From an uncultured bacterium (GTDB taxonomy: Bacteria > Planctomycetota > UBA8108): a stretch of DNA of 17,142 bases. Of the stretch, positions 7,334 to 13,958 are shown in pieces (positions within the stretch are counted from its first letter, which is position 1; each line of letters starts with the position of its first letter). The notes under the pieces are model-generated. The model was given only the letters and a program-made list of their open reading frames with translations. It did not search any database and was not told where the DNA came from. Where the stretch lies: positions 1 to 17,142 of the forward strand of contig CAJWZY010000012.1 in NCBI GenBank assembly GCA_913050545.1, in the 5' to 3' direction. The translations under genes and the position numbers were made by a program.

Positions 7334-8539
7334 ATGATTAAAAAAGTCTCTGAGCAGTGGGACGCTGTTGATGGGGATGCGGGTAGCCTGCGAAATGCAA
7401 ACAAGCAGGAATTGAAATCGGTGGCGGATAAGGTTGGCGAAGTTCGCCAGGCCTTGCGTTCGATGTGCAAGGCCTCCGTTACCAGGACCACTCTCAAGGA
7501 GGCCGTCAGCGCGGCTCTCGAGGATATTCTTCGCCAGCGGGGCGAAGAAATGGTGACCTTGATTCCAGGCCTGGAGGAAAGACTGGCACGGTCGGATGCA
7601 GGCTCCCAGGCAGGTACTGCGGAGGCAATGGCTTCTGTCGACCAGTTGAGTGCGAGGCTGGACGCCCTCGAGGCGAAGATCTCGGTGGTGGTTGGCTCCA
7701 GCGATGAACGGCTGGGAGCTTTTGAGCGCCAGGTTTGCGATGAGTTCAGCCTGCTTGCCGAGGACCTCACCGATCTGCGTTCAAAATTAGAAGGCACAGA
7801 CAGCCAGGTTCGAGATGAGCTCGGCCTGGTCAGTGACGGGATAGTTAAAATAGAGCAAGGCCTCGGTGAGCTCGAGGAGTCCGTTCCGGAGACTGCGAAG
7901 TCCCTGTTGAGCGAGCTGGAGCTTCGCCTGCGTAAGGAGATCTCGGAGATGATAGAACAATTGACCCTGTATGTCGGTGAGCTTAAGGAAATGCTGGGGC
8001 GGGTGGAGGAGAGGACTCCTTCACGGGCCATGCTGGAAAGTATGGGGGCCGATGTCAGCCAGCGTCTCGACCGGATTGAGCAGTCCTTTACCAGGGTCTC
8101 CACCCAGGTCGAACACATCGACTCGGCAACTCCGGTCATCGAGAATATGGGTGAGCGTTTCAGGCAGCTCCATGAGCAGACAGCTTCCGCCCAGCTTGAG
8201 CTCAACCGCAATACCGAGGGAGTCGAGGAAATCAGGGTGACTCTTGGCAGTCGCCTTGATGAGCTCGAGGGTATCCTGCGCCAGGTCCTGGGTAACTGGG
8301 ACAGTGACCAGTCAGAGATGGCAGAGAGGTTGAGCGCCCTGCGCGATTCCCTGAGGGACCAGCTGAAAGATTTCCACCAGCAGGTCGAAGGCGAGCAGAA
8401 GGGAATCTGGAACAAGCTGCGGGGTAATAAAGAGCCCGGGCTGAGGCTTTCCGGCGAAGAATTCGGTAGCCTCTCGGGCAAGCTTGAGGGAATCATCACC
8501 GGCCTCGAGACGGTCATCTCGAAAAAGAAAAAATCCTGA
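7334..8539 (+). CDS. Long coiled-coil protein of unknown function
   Basis: The product is 401 residues from the ATG at 7334, preceded by GGTGGA; a GTG at 7319 would add five residues and cannot be excluded. There is no signal peptide or membrane segment, so it is probably cytoplasmic. Most of the chain (about 15-385) is rich in Glu, Leu, Arg, Gln and Ser, with heptad-like spacing (for example QLSARLDALEAKI and ELELRLRKEISEMI), very few prolines and aromatics, and a basic tail KKKKS. That suggests an extended coiled-coil rod. It has no ATPase head, HAMP or chemoreceptor hairpin, so it is not an SMC protein or a complete MCP. A scaffold or cytoskeletal role is only a guess. It is followed by a hairpin at 8541 and then tRNA-His. 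Confidence 0.82.
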   Translation: MIKKVSEQWDAVDGDAGSLRNANKQELKSVADKVGEVRQALRSMCKASVTRTTLKEAVSAALEDILRQRGEEMVTLIPGLEERLARSDAGSQAGTAEAMASVDQLSARLDALEAKISVVVGSSDERLGAFERQVCDEFSLLAEDLTDLRSKLEGTDSQVRDELGLVSDGIVKIEQGLGELEESVPETAKSLLSELELRLRKEISEMIEQLTLYVGELKEMLGRVEERTPSRAMLESMGADVSQRLDRIEQSFTRVSTQVEHIDSATPVIENMGERFRQLHEQTASAQLELNRNTEGVEEIRVTLGSRLDELEGILRQVLGNWDSDQSEMAERLSALRDSLRDQLKDFHQQVEGEQKGIWNKLRGNKEPGLRLSGEEFGSLSGKLEGIITGLETVISKKKKS

Positions 8540-8540
8540 G

Positions 8541-8559
8541 CGGGCTGGAGCAGAGCCCG
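8541..8559 (+). terminator. Hairpin just after the coiled-coil stop codon
   Basis: CGGGCT (8541-8546) pairs with AGCCCG (8554-8559) around a 7-base loop, starting two bases after the TGA. There is no U-tract, so it may act as a Rho-associated or 3'-protecting hairpin and not as a true intrinsic terminator. Confidence 0.3.
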
Positions 8560-8674
8560 GACAGGTGCCCATGGCGGTGGGTTAGTGCTTGAAATAAAGC
8601 CCCGGGTTCGTAAACTCTTGGTTCGCTTTCCGGGGAGCCCGTGTAAAGGGTACTCCCTCTGAAGGATCCATTGT

Positions 8675-8752
8675 GGTGAGCGTAGCTCAGGTGGCTAGAG
8701 CGCTTGGTTGTGGTCCAGGAGGTCGGGGGTTCGAGTCCCCTCGCTCACCCCA
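8675..8752 (+). tRNA. tRNA-His (anticodon GTG), with encoded G-1 and CCA
   Basis: A full cloverleaf is visible. The acceptor GTGAGCG (8676-8682) pairs perfectly with CGCTCAC (8742-8748). The D stem is GCTC/GAGC, and the anticodon stem CTTGG/CCAGG encloses loop TTGTGGT with anticodon GTG at 8710-8712. The T arm is GGGGG-TTCGAGT-CCCCT. The base before the acceptor is G (8675), the G-1 that marks tRNA-His, opposite discriminator C (8749), and CCA is encoded (8750-8752). It decodes CAC and CAT. A strong terminator follows at 8778. Confidence 0.97.
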
Positions 8753-8777
8753 TTTTATTTATTGCTGATCCGGTCAG

Positions 8778-8801
8778 AGACCCCGAACCTTCGGGGTCTT
8801 T
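8778..8801 (+). terminator. Intrinsic terminator after tRNA-His
   Basis: A 10-base perfect inverted repeat, AGACCCCGAA (8778-8787) and TTCGGGGTCT (8790-8799), runs into a short T stretch (TTT to 8801). In practice a GAACCTTC-type loop would form. It separates the tRNA from the FHA/heme operon. Confidence 0.75.
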
Positions 8802-8933
8802 CAAGCTCCCCCTGGTGCCCCGGTAAGCACGGCTCAGAAGGTGCTCCAGTGTATTGCAGGGCGCCTGTGTCGTGTCCTTGCCTGCTCGAGAGATCGGTCC
8901 TGCGGATATTTATTATTCCCGGGGTTTGGGGAG

Positions 8934-8939
8934 TATAAT
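8934..8939 (+). promoter_or_regulatory. Candidate -10 element abutting the GTG start of the FHA gene
   Basis: A perfect TATAAT ends six bases before the GTG at 8946, so transcription would start at or next to the start codon (leaderless mRNA). No good -35 is present (TATTAT at 17-base spacing). GGGGAG at 8928-8933 could instead be a distant Shine-Dalgarno sequence. The two readings exclude each other. Confidence 0.35.
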
Positions 8940-8945
8940 TTCAAC

Positions 8946-11579
8946 GTGCCCCAGACAGCGAACGGACCCCACTTTATCCTGTTTCTACCGGTTGAGGGAG
9001 CCGGGCAGAGGCTGCTTATACTGGCCGAAGGTGAGACTGGCATCGGCCGCTCCCCGGAGAATGATATTGTCATCGAGGATCCGGCTGTTTCCCGTCATCA
9101 TTGCCGGGTGATCCGCAGGGGCTCGAGGGTCGTCTTTGAAGACCTTGGTGATCGTAATCTTACCCAGCTTCGCAACAAACCTGCGCATGGCAGGCAATTG
9201 CGTGATGGGGATCGTCTCCACCTGGGCCGCTCGAGCCTGCTGTTTCACTCCGGGGTGCCGGCGGCGACCGCTTCGCCTGTGGTTCGCAAGGGGGTGGTTC
9301 CCCGGCGCCGGGCCAGCGAATCTTTCCAGGCCAGGAGCAAATCCTCGAGCCTTCCGATGGTCGTGGTGACGGCCGTGTTGATTGCCGGGGCATTGTTTTT
9401 CTTTCTCTCTAACCGCCGTTCGCCCGAGGTGCCGGCAGCAGGGCCCGACGCGGGGCAGCTTGCTCTTCGCGCCCGGGAAGATGCGGCAAAGAAGAAGCTG
9501 GAGCTGCTCAAAAAATCCTTCGTTGCTGCACAAAAAAAATCCAAAACCAGCCGCAGGGAATCTCCTGTTGCAGCTCATCCTCCCGCCGAAGGTGGAGTGG
9601 CCGAGAAATCGCGGGCGCCTTCCTCGTCGGTTCCCAATCGAATCGAAAAGCCTGCTGCTGAAGCCAGCGGCATCCCGGAGGCGAAGACGGCTGAGCCGGT
9701 GGTGAAGAAGGTAGAGCCACCGAAGCCCAGGGTGGTTCGCCCAGTGGTGCCCAAGAACGCCCAGGAAGCTTATTTCGAAGCCCACGTAGTTCCCTATCTC
9801 TCCAAGTACTGCAATGCCTGCCACAACGAGGAGGAATCGAAGGGAGACCTCAAGCTGCATGATTACCGGGTAGCTTCCAGCGCGATCAAGGACAAGGATG
9901 TCTGGGGAAAGGTGGCGAAGAAGATCAAGGAGGCCAAGATGCCTCCCAGGAAGAGCCGTCAGCCCACCGAGTCTGAGACGGCAAGGATCCTGGCCTGGAT
10001 CGACGCAGCTGTCTTCGAACTCGACGAGGGAAAAAGCAGGGATCCCGGCAGGGTTACCATGAGGCGGCTCAACAAGGTCGAGTACAACAATACGGTTCGT
10101 GACCTGGTGGGGCTGGACCTGGACATGGCCGACGCTTTTCCCGCCGATGAGATCGGCTATGGATTCGACAACATCAGTGACCTGCTCTCCATTCCTCCCT
10201 TGCTGATGGAAAAATACCTTACCGCCTCGGAGAAGATTGTGAAGGCGATCTGGGCGAACGAGAAGGCCCGGTCGCGGATCATGATCTGCAGGCCGGAAAA
10301 AAAGAGCCAGAACAAGACCTGCGCCAAGAAAATAGTCCAGGCTTTCGGTGGCCGGGCTTTTCGCCGACCTCTGAACATCAGCGAGACCGGGGCGCTTGTC
10401 AGCCTGGTCGAGCTCGCGGTAAAGAACGAGGACGGTTTCGAGACCGGGATCCAGTTTGCAGTCCAGGCGATGCTGGTCTCTCCCCATTTTATCTTCCGGG
10501 TCGAAATAGACAGCCAGCCGCACGATCCGAAGGTGGTGCGCTCTCTGAATGACTACGAGGTGGCCTCACGGATGTCGTATTTCCTCTGGAGCAGTATGCC
10601 CGATGACGAGCTGCTCGAGATGGCGCGCAAGAAGAGCCTGCGAAAGCGCAGCGTGATTGAGGCCCAGGTCAAGCGCATGCTGGCGGATGGGAAATCCCGG
10701 GCCTTCATCAAGACCTTTGCGGCTCACTGGCTGGGTACGAGAACGATGAGGCTGGTGACCCCCGATGTCGCCACCTTCCCCGAGTTCGACGAAAAACTTC
10801 GCGATGCAATGTGCAGGGAGACGGAGTTGTTCTTCGAAGAGATCATGTCGAAGGACCTCAGCATTCTTCTCTTTATCGACTCAGATTTTACCTTCCTCAA
10901 CCAGCGCCTTGCTGAGCACTATGGTATACCCGGAGTTCGAGGGGAGAAGCTTCGGCGTGTCACCCTCAAGGACCGCCGCCGTGGAGGAGTGCTCACCCAG
11001 GGAACGGTACTCACGATCACCTCCGACCCGACCCGGACCTCACCGGTGAAGCGCGGTAAGTGGGTTCTCGAACAGATTCTTGGCAGTCCGCCGCCACCTC
11101 CCCCGCCGGGCAACGACAATTTTGTCGGGGAATCGACCAAGGAGGAGTTGACCCTGCGGGCACGTATGGAGCTCCACAGGCAGAAGCCCGAGTGCGCGGT
11201 CTGTCACGACAAGATGGATACCATCGGGCTGGGGTTTGAGAGATTCGATGGGGTTGGCTCTTTCAGAAAGACCCACTCAGGCAAGCCGATTGTCGTTTCT
11301 GGAACCTTTCCAAGCGGTCAGACCTTTGAAAATGTGGGTGAATTAAAGGCGCTTCTTTTGCGTCACAAGGCCGATTTCTGCCGTTGCCTGACCGAGAAGA
11401 TGTTGATCTTTGCCCTTGGCCGGGGGCTGGAGTATACTGATACTTCACTGGTAGATGAGATCTCCAGTACGCTGGCCTTGAACGATTACCGTTTTTCGAC
11501 ACTGGTGAAGCAGATCGTGTTATCTGCCCAGTTCAGGAAGCGCCGGGGGGAGCAAAAGCCCCTGACGGCTGTCAAATAG
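8946..11579 (+). CDS. FHA domain-TM-diheme DUF1587/1595/1592/1588/1585 fusion protein
   Basis: The GTG at 8946 gives 877 residues; the 35 residues upstream in frame look non-coding. Residues about 9-100 form an FHA (phosphothreonine-binding) domain with GRSPEND (34-40), SRHH (49-52) and N71. One hydrophobic segment (about 136-155), preceded by basic residues, then a long Ala/Pro/Lys/Glu-rich linker (about 160-270). Next come a cytochrome-type domain with CNACH (C289, C292, H293) and a KMPP methionine; DUF1587 (about 367-432), DUF1595 (about 459-520), DUF1592 (about 529-660) and DUF1588 (about 675-775) with a second heme motif CAVCH (C750, C753, H754); and DUF1585 to about 868. The domain order is usual for planctomycete proteins; the FHA front end is not. 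Expected topology: FHA in the cytoplasm, heme region outside the membrane. A redox role is likely, substrate unknown. The DUF1552 partner follows after 24 bases. Confidence 0.93.
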   Translation: MPQTANGPHFILFLPVEGAGQRLLILAEGETGIGRSPENDIVIEDPAVSRHHCRVIRRGSRVVFEDLGDRNLTQLRNKPAHGRQLRDGDRLHLGRSSLLFHSGVPAATASPVVRKGVVPRRRASESFQARSKSSSLPMVVVTAVLIAGALFFFLSNRRSPEVPAAGPDAGQLALRAREDAAKKKLELLKKSFVAAQKKSKTSRRESPVAAHPPAEGGVAEKSRAPSSSVPNRIEKPAAEASGIPEAKTAEPVVKKVEPPKPRVVRPVVPKNAQEAYFEAHVVPYLSKYCNACHNEEESKGDLKLHDYRVASSAIKDKDVWGKVAKKIKEAKMPPRKSRQPTESETARILAWIDAAVFELDEGKSRDPGRVTMRRLNKVEYNNTVRDLVGLDLDMADAFPADEIGYGFDNISDLLSIPPLLMEKYLTASEKIVKAIWANEKARSRIMICRPEKKSQNKTCAKKIVQAFGGRAFRRPLNISETGALVSLVELAVKNEDGFETGIQFAVQAMLVSPHFIFRVEIDSQPHDPKVVRSLNDYEVASRMSYFLWSSMPDDELLEMARKKSLRKRSVIEAQVKRMLADGKSRAFIKTFAAHWLGTRTMRLVTPDVATFPEFDEKLRDAMCRETELFFEEIMSKDLSILLFIDSDFTFLNQRLAEHYGIPGVRGEKLRRVTLKDRRRGGVLTQGTVLTITSDPTRTSPVKRGKWVLEQILGSPPPPPPPGNDNFVGESTKEELTLRARMELHRQKPECAVCHDKMDTIGLGFERFDGVGSFRKTHSGKPIVVSGTFPSGQTFENVGELKALLLRHKADFCRCLTEKMLIFALGRGLEYTDTSLVDEISSTLALNDYRFSTLVKQIVLSAQFRKRRGEQKPLTAVK

Positions 11580-11603
11580 GGCTGTGGGGCAAAAGGTGAA
11601 GCT

Positions 11604-12989
11604 ATGAAATCCGGAAGTCAAATGCGTAGAAGGACGTTTCTAAGGGGAGTTGGCACCACGGTGGCGCTTCCCTTCCTGGATGCAATGTTGCCTTCGGATC
11701 TCGTCGTCAAGGCTCACGCGGCCGCGAAAAAATTTCCCAAGCGCATGGCCTTCTTCTATGTGCCCAACGGGGCCCATATGCCGAGCTGGACCCCCCAGAA
11801 GGTCGGGGCACTCAGCCAGCTACCCGAGACGCTTGCACCGCTCAAGGATCTGCGCAGCCACCTGCTCGTTCTCAGTGGGCTGACCCAGGACAAGGCGCGC
11901 GCAAATGGCGATGGCCCCGGTGACCATGCCCGTTCAGCCGCCGCCTTCCTTACCGGTGCGCAGCCCAAGAAAACCAATGGGAAGGATATCAGGGTAGGAG
12001 TTTCCGTCGATCAGTATGCCGCTGCGCGTATTGGCAAGGAGACGCCCTTTCCCTCGATCGAGATCGGTTGTGACAAGGGCAAGCAGACCGGCAGCTGCGA
12101 TTCAGGTTACAGCTGCGCCTACTCGCACAACCTCTCCTGGAAGACCTCCTCGATGCCGATGGCGAAGGAGACCAGCCCTCGCCAGCTTTTCGATCGTCTC
12201 TTCCCGAATATCGCTGAACAGAAAACCCAGGTGAATGAACGCTACCGCAAGAGCATCCTCGATTTTGTTCTCGGCGATGCGAAGAAGCTCGGCAGGAAGC
12301 TCGGCTCGAGCGACAACCGCAAGCTTGATGAGTACCTGACAGCTGTTCGTGAAATCGAGGGTCGGCTCGCAAGGGCGCAGTCGGACAAGGAAAAAGATGG
12401 GACCCTTCGCAAGCTTCCCAAGGATGCCGAGAAGATCGGCCAGAGCCTTCCGGGTGGGCACCCCGGGGATTACGGTAAGCATATCAGGCTCCTGGGAGAT
12501 GTCCTGATTCTCGCCTTCCAGGCCGACCTCACAAGGGTCGCTACCTTCATGCTCGCCAACGAGGGGAGCAACAAGAGCTACAAGAATATCGGTGTTCCCG
12601 AGGGGCATCACTCATTGTCCCATCACGGCGACAACAAGGGCAAGCAGGACAAGATCCGCAAGATCAACAGGTTCCACATGGACCACTTCGTCTACCTCAT
12701 GAAGAGGATGAAGGCGGCCACCGAGGGTTCCCACAGCCTCCTGGATAACTCGATGGTTCTCTATGGCAGCGGCATCGGTGATGGCAACCGTCACAATCAC
12801 CATGAGCTTCCGATTATCCTGCTCGGCAAGGGTGGCGGGACTCTCAAGCCGGGGCGCCATGTTCGCTACCCCAAGAACACGCCGCTCAACAATCTCTACC
12901 TCGCGATGCTCGAGCGCATGGGAGCGCCCTGCAAGAAGCTTGGTGATTCCACCGCCCGGTTGAACAACCTCTATTCATCGAAGTACTGA
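11604..12989 (+). CDS. DUF1552 family protein, Tat-exported
   Basis: This 461-residue protein starts at the ATG at 11604, preceded by AAGGTGA at good spacing. The N-terminus has a twin-arginine signal (RRRTFLRG, residues 8-15, then a moderately hydrophobic stretch), so it is probably exported folded. Family features include FFYVPNGAHMPSW near 50-62, histidine-rich GHHSLSHHG around 334-342, YGSGIGDGNRHNHHELP around 388-404, and a C-terminus ending LNNLYSSKY. DUF1552 proteins resemble the DUF1501/sulfatase-like alkaline-phosphatase fold and almost always travel with DUF1592-type heme proteins, as here (24-base gap, same strand). No reaction is established for the pair; the histidine clusters suggest metal binding (inference). 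It converges with the TVP38 gene, leaving only 8 bases between the stop codons. Confidence 0.92.
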   Translation: MKSGSQMRRRTFLRGVGTTVALPFLDAMLPSDLVVKAHAAAKKFPKRMAFFYVPNGAHMPSWTPQKVGALSQLPETLAPLKDLRSHLLVLSGLTQDKARANGDGPGDHARSAAAFLTGAQPKKTNGKDIRVGVSVDQYAAARIGKETPFPSIEIGCDKGKQTGSCDSGYSCAYSHNLSWKTSSMPMAKETSPRQLFDRLFPNIAEQKTQVNERYRKSILDFVLGDAKKLGRKLGSSDNRKLDEYLTAVREIEGRLARAQSDKEKDGTLRKLPKDAEKIGQSLPGGHPGDYGKHIRLLGDVLILAFQADLTRVATFMLANEGSNKSYKNIGVPEGHHSLSHHGDNKGKQDKIRKINRFHMDHFVYLMKRMKAATEGSHSLLDNSMVLYGSGIGDGNRHNHHELPIILLGKGGGTLKPGRHVRYPKNTPLNNLYLAMLERMGAPCKKLGDSTARLNNLYSSKY

Positions 12990-12997
12990 TTCAACCG

Positions 12998-13777
12998 TCA
13001 ATTGCCGCGTTCAGCTTCCAGGGTTCTGCGTGCCAGGCGGGTGATATAGATGATGGCGACCAGGGTCGCAACCAGTCCGCCGCCAAGGAGGATCCATTCC
13101 AGCGGATCCATGCCGGTTGCCTTGCGGGGGATGAAGCCGAGGTAAACGTAGAGGAAGGTACCCGGCAGCATCGAAATCCAGCTCGCCAGTACGCAGGTCG
13201 AGAACCTGACGGGGGTCAGTCCCCAGAGGTAGTTCTGCAGATTGAAGGGAATCGCCGGGGAGAGTCTCATCAACGCGACTGTTTTCCAGCTGCCTTGTTC
13301 GAGAGCCTTATCGATGGCTGCGAGGTAGCGATGACGCTCAAGGATCCTGGAGATCCGGCGACGGGCAAGGTAGCGTGCCAGCAGGAAGGCCAGTGCCGCT
13401 CCCGCGGTCGATCCGATGGAGACGATGATGGTTCCCTTTACCAGGCCGAAAGAAAAACCGGCGATGGGGGTCAGCAGTGAGCCGGGGATCATGAGCAGGG
13501 TGGCGGCGATATAGGCCAGGATGTAGATGGCGGGAGCCCAGGGGCCCATCCCGGCAATGAAATCATCCATCTGCTCGAGAGGTTCCTGCAGCGGCAGGGT
13601 ACTGCCGGCGATGGCCAGCCCAACAGCGACAACCAGCAGCAGGGCCCAGCCCGAAAGGTTGCGGAATCCTCCCGGGGTTTGTTTTTCAGGCAATTCGGCG
13701 TGGGGGAGAACGGTTTTCATCAGATTCTGGGCTGCCCGATCGGTGTTAGAGGGCTGTTGTGCACTCTCCTGCTCCAT
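12998..13777 (-). CDS. TVP38/TMEM64 (VTT domain) membrane protein
   Basis: This 259-residue integral inner-membrane protein of the SNARE-associated/DedA-like VTT superfamily (YdjX/YdjZ type) has a hydrophilic N-terminus (1-40) and hydrophobic segments at about 42-60, 82-104, 113-135, 165-186, 192-214 and 228-246. The conserved signature is clear: IPGSLLTPIAGFSFG (97-111), AGAALAFLLARYLAR (125-139), then RLSPAIPFNLQNYLWGLT (171-188) and MLPGTFLYVYLG (203-214). Superfamily members have been linked to lipid scrambling or transport and envelope homeostasis; the substrate here is unknown. No strong ribosome site precedes the ATG at 13777, and an internal ATG at residue 20 is no better. It is transcribed divergently from the surface protein gene at 13959. 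Confidence 0.9.
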   Translation of the reverse strand: MEQESAQQPSNTDRAAQNLMKTVLPHAELPEKQTPGGFRNLSGWALLLVVAVGLAIAGSTLPLQEPLEQMDDFIAGMGPWAPAIYILAYIAATLLMIPGSLLTPIAGFSFGLVKGTIIVSIGSTAGAALAFLLARYLARRRISRILERHRYLAAIDKALEQGSWKTVALMRLSPAIPFNLQNYLWGLTPVRFSTCVLASWISMLPGTFLYVYLGFIPRKATGMDPLEWILLGGGLVATLVAIIYITRLARRTLEAERGN

Positions 13778-13834
13778 TTACGCTGGTGTGGTGGAGGCGA
13801 AAGGGCATCTTAATGGTACACTAGATGTTCGTGA

Positions 13835-13856
13835 AGTCAGCAGTACGTCGCTGACT
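13835..13856. promoter_or_regulatory. Operator-like palindrome in the divergent intergenic region
   Basis: AGTCAGC (13835-13841) and GCTGACT (13850-13856) form a perfect 7-base inverted repeat around an 8-base spacer (agtacgtc). It lies between the TVP38 gene and the surface protein gene, where a dimeric repressor could act on either. It could also form an RNA hairpin. Confidence 0.35.
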
Positions 13857-13873
13857 CGGGGTAGGCGGGAATT

Positions 13874-13901
13874 CAGCTGCGACAGGCAGCTGCAGTTTTT
13901 T
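13874..13901 (+). terminator. Hairpin with T6 upstream of the surface protein gene
   Basis: CAGCTGC (13874-13880) pairs with GCAGCTG (13886-13892) around loop gacag, followed by CAG and six T residues (13896-13901). This resembles an intrinsic terminator but lies 57 bases ahead of a GTG start on the same strand, so it could act as an attenuator or block read-through. Confidence 0.4.
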
Positions 13902-13958
13902 CAGAAACTGGTTCAGTATCCAGCAATCCGGGCCGTCAGGGCCCAAAGAGGTCTATCC

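Noticed and set aside
5569..8599. A 12-base inverted match, CTTTATTTCAAG (5569-5580) and CTTGAAATAAAG (8588-8599)
   Set aside because: Matches of this length are expected several times by chance in 17 kb; without longer flanking identity it does not support a repeat family.
8675..8840. tRNA-His as the attachment site of an integrated element
   Set aside because: No integrase gene and no repeated copy of the tRNA 3' end were seen in the window, and the downstream operon looks native.
8708..8938. A short plus-strand open frame starting inside tRNA-His
   Set aside because: It begins in the anticodon arm, runs through a strong terminator and has no protein-like composition.
8985..10523. A 512-codon open frame on the minus strand opposite the FHA/heme gene
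   Set aside because: It is antisense to an unambiguous multidomain coding sequence; its product is rich in Arg, Pro, Leu and His with no recognisable domain, as expected for a codon-bias shadow.
13527..13958. N-terminal extension of the surface protein
   Set aside because: It overlaps the TVP38 gene on the other strand and would bury the signal peptide; the GTG at 13959 has AGAGG seven bases upstream.
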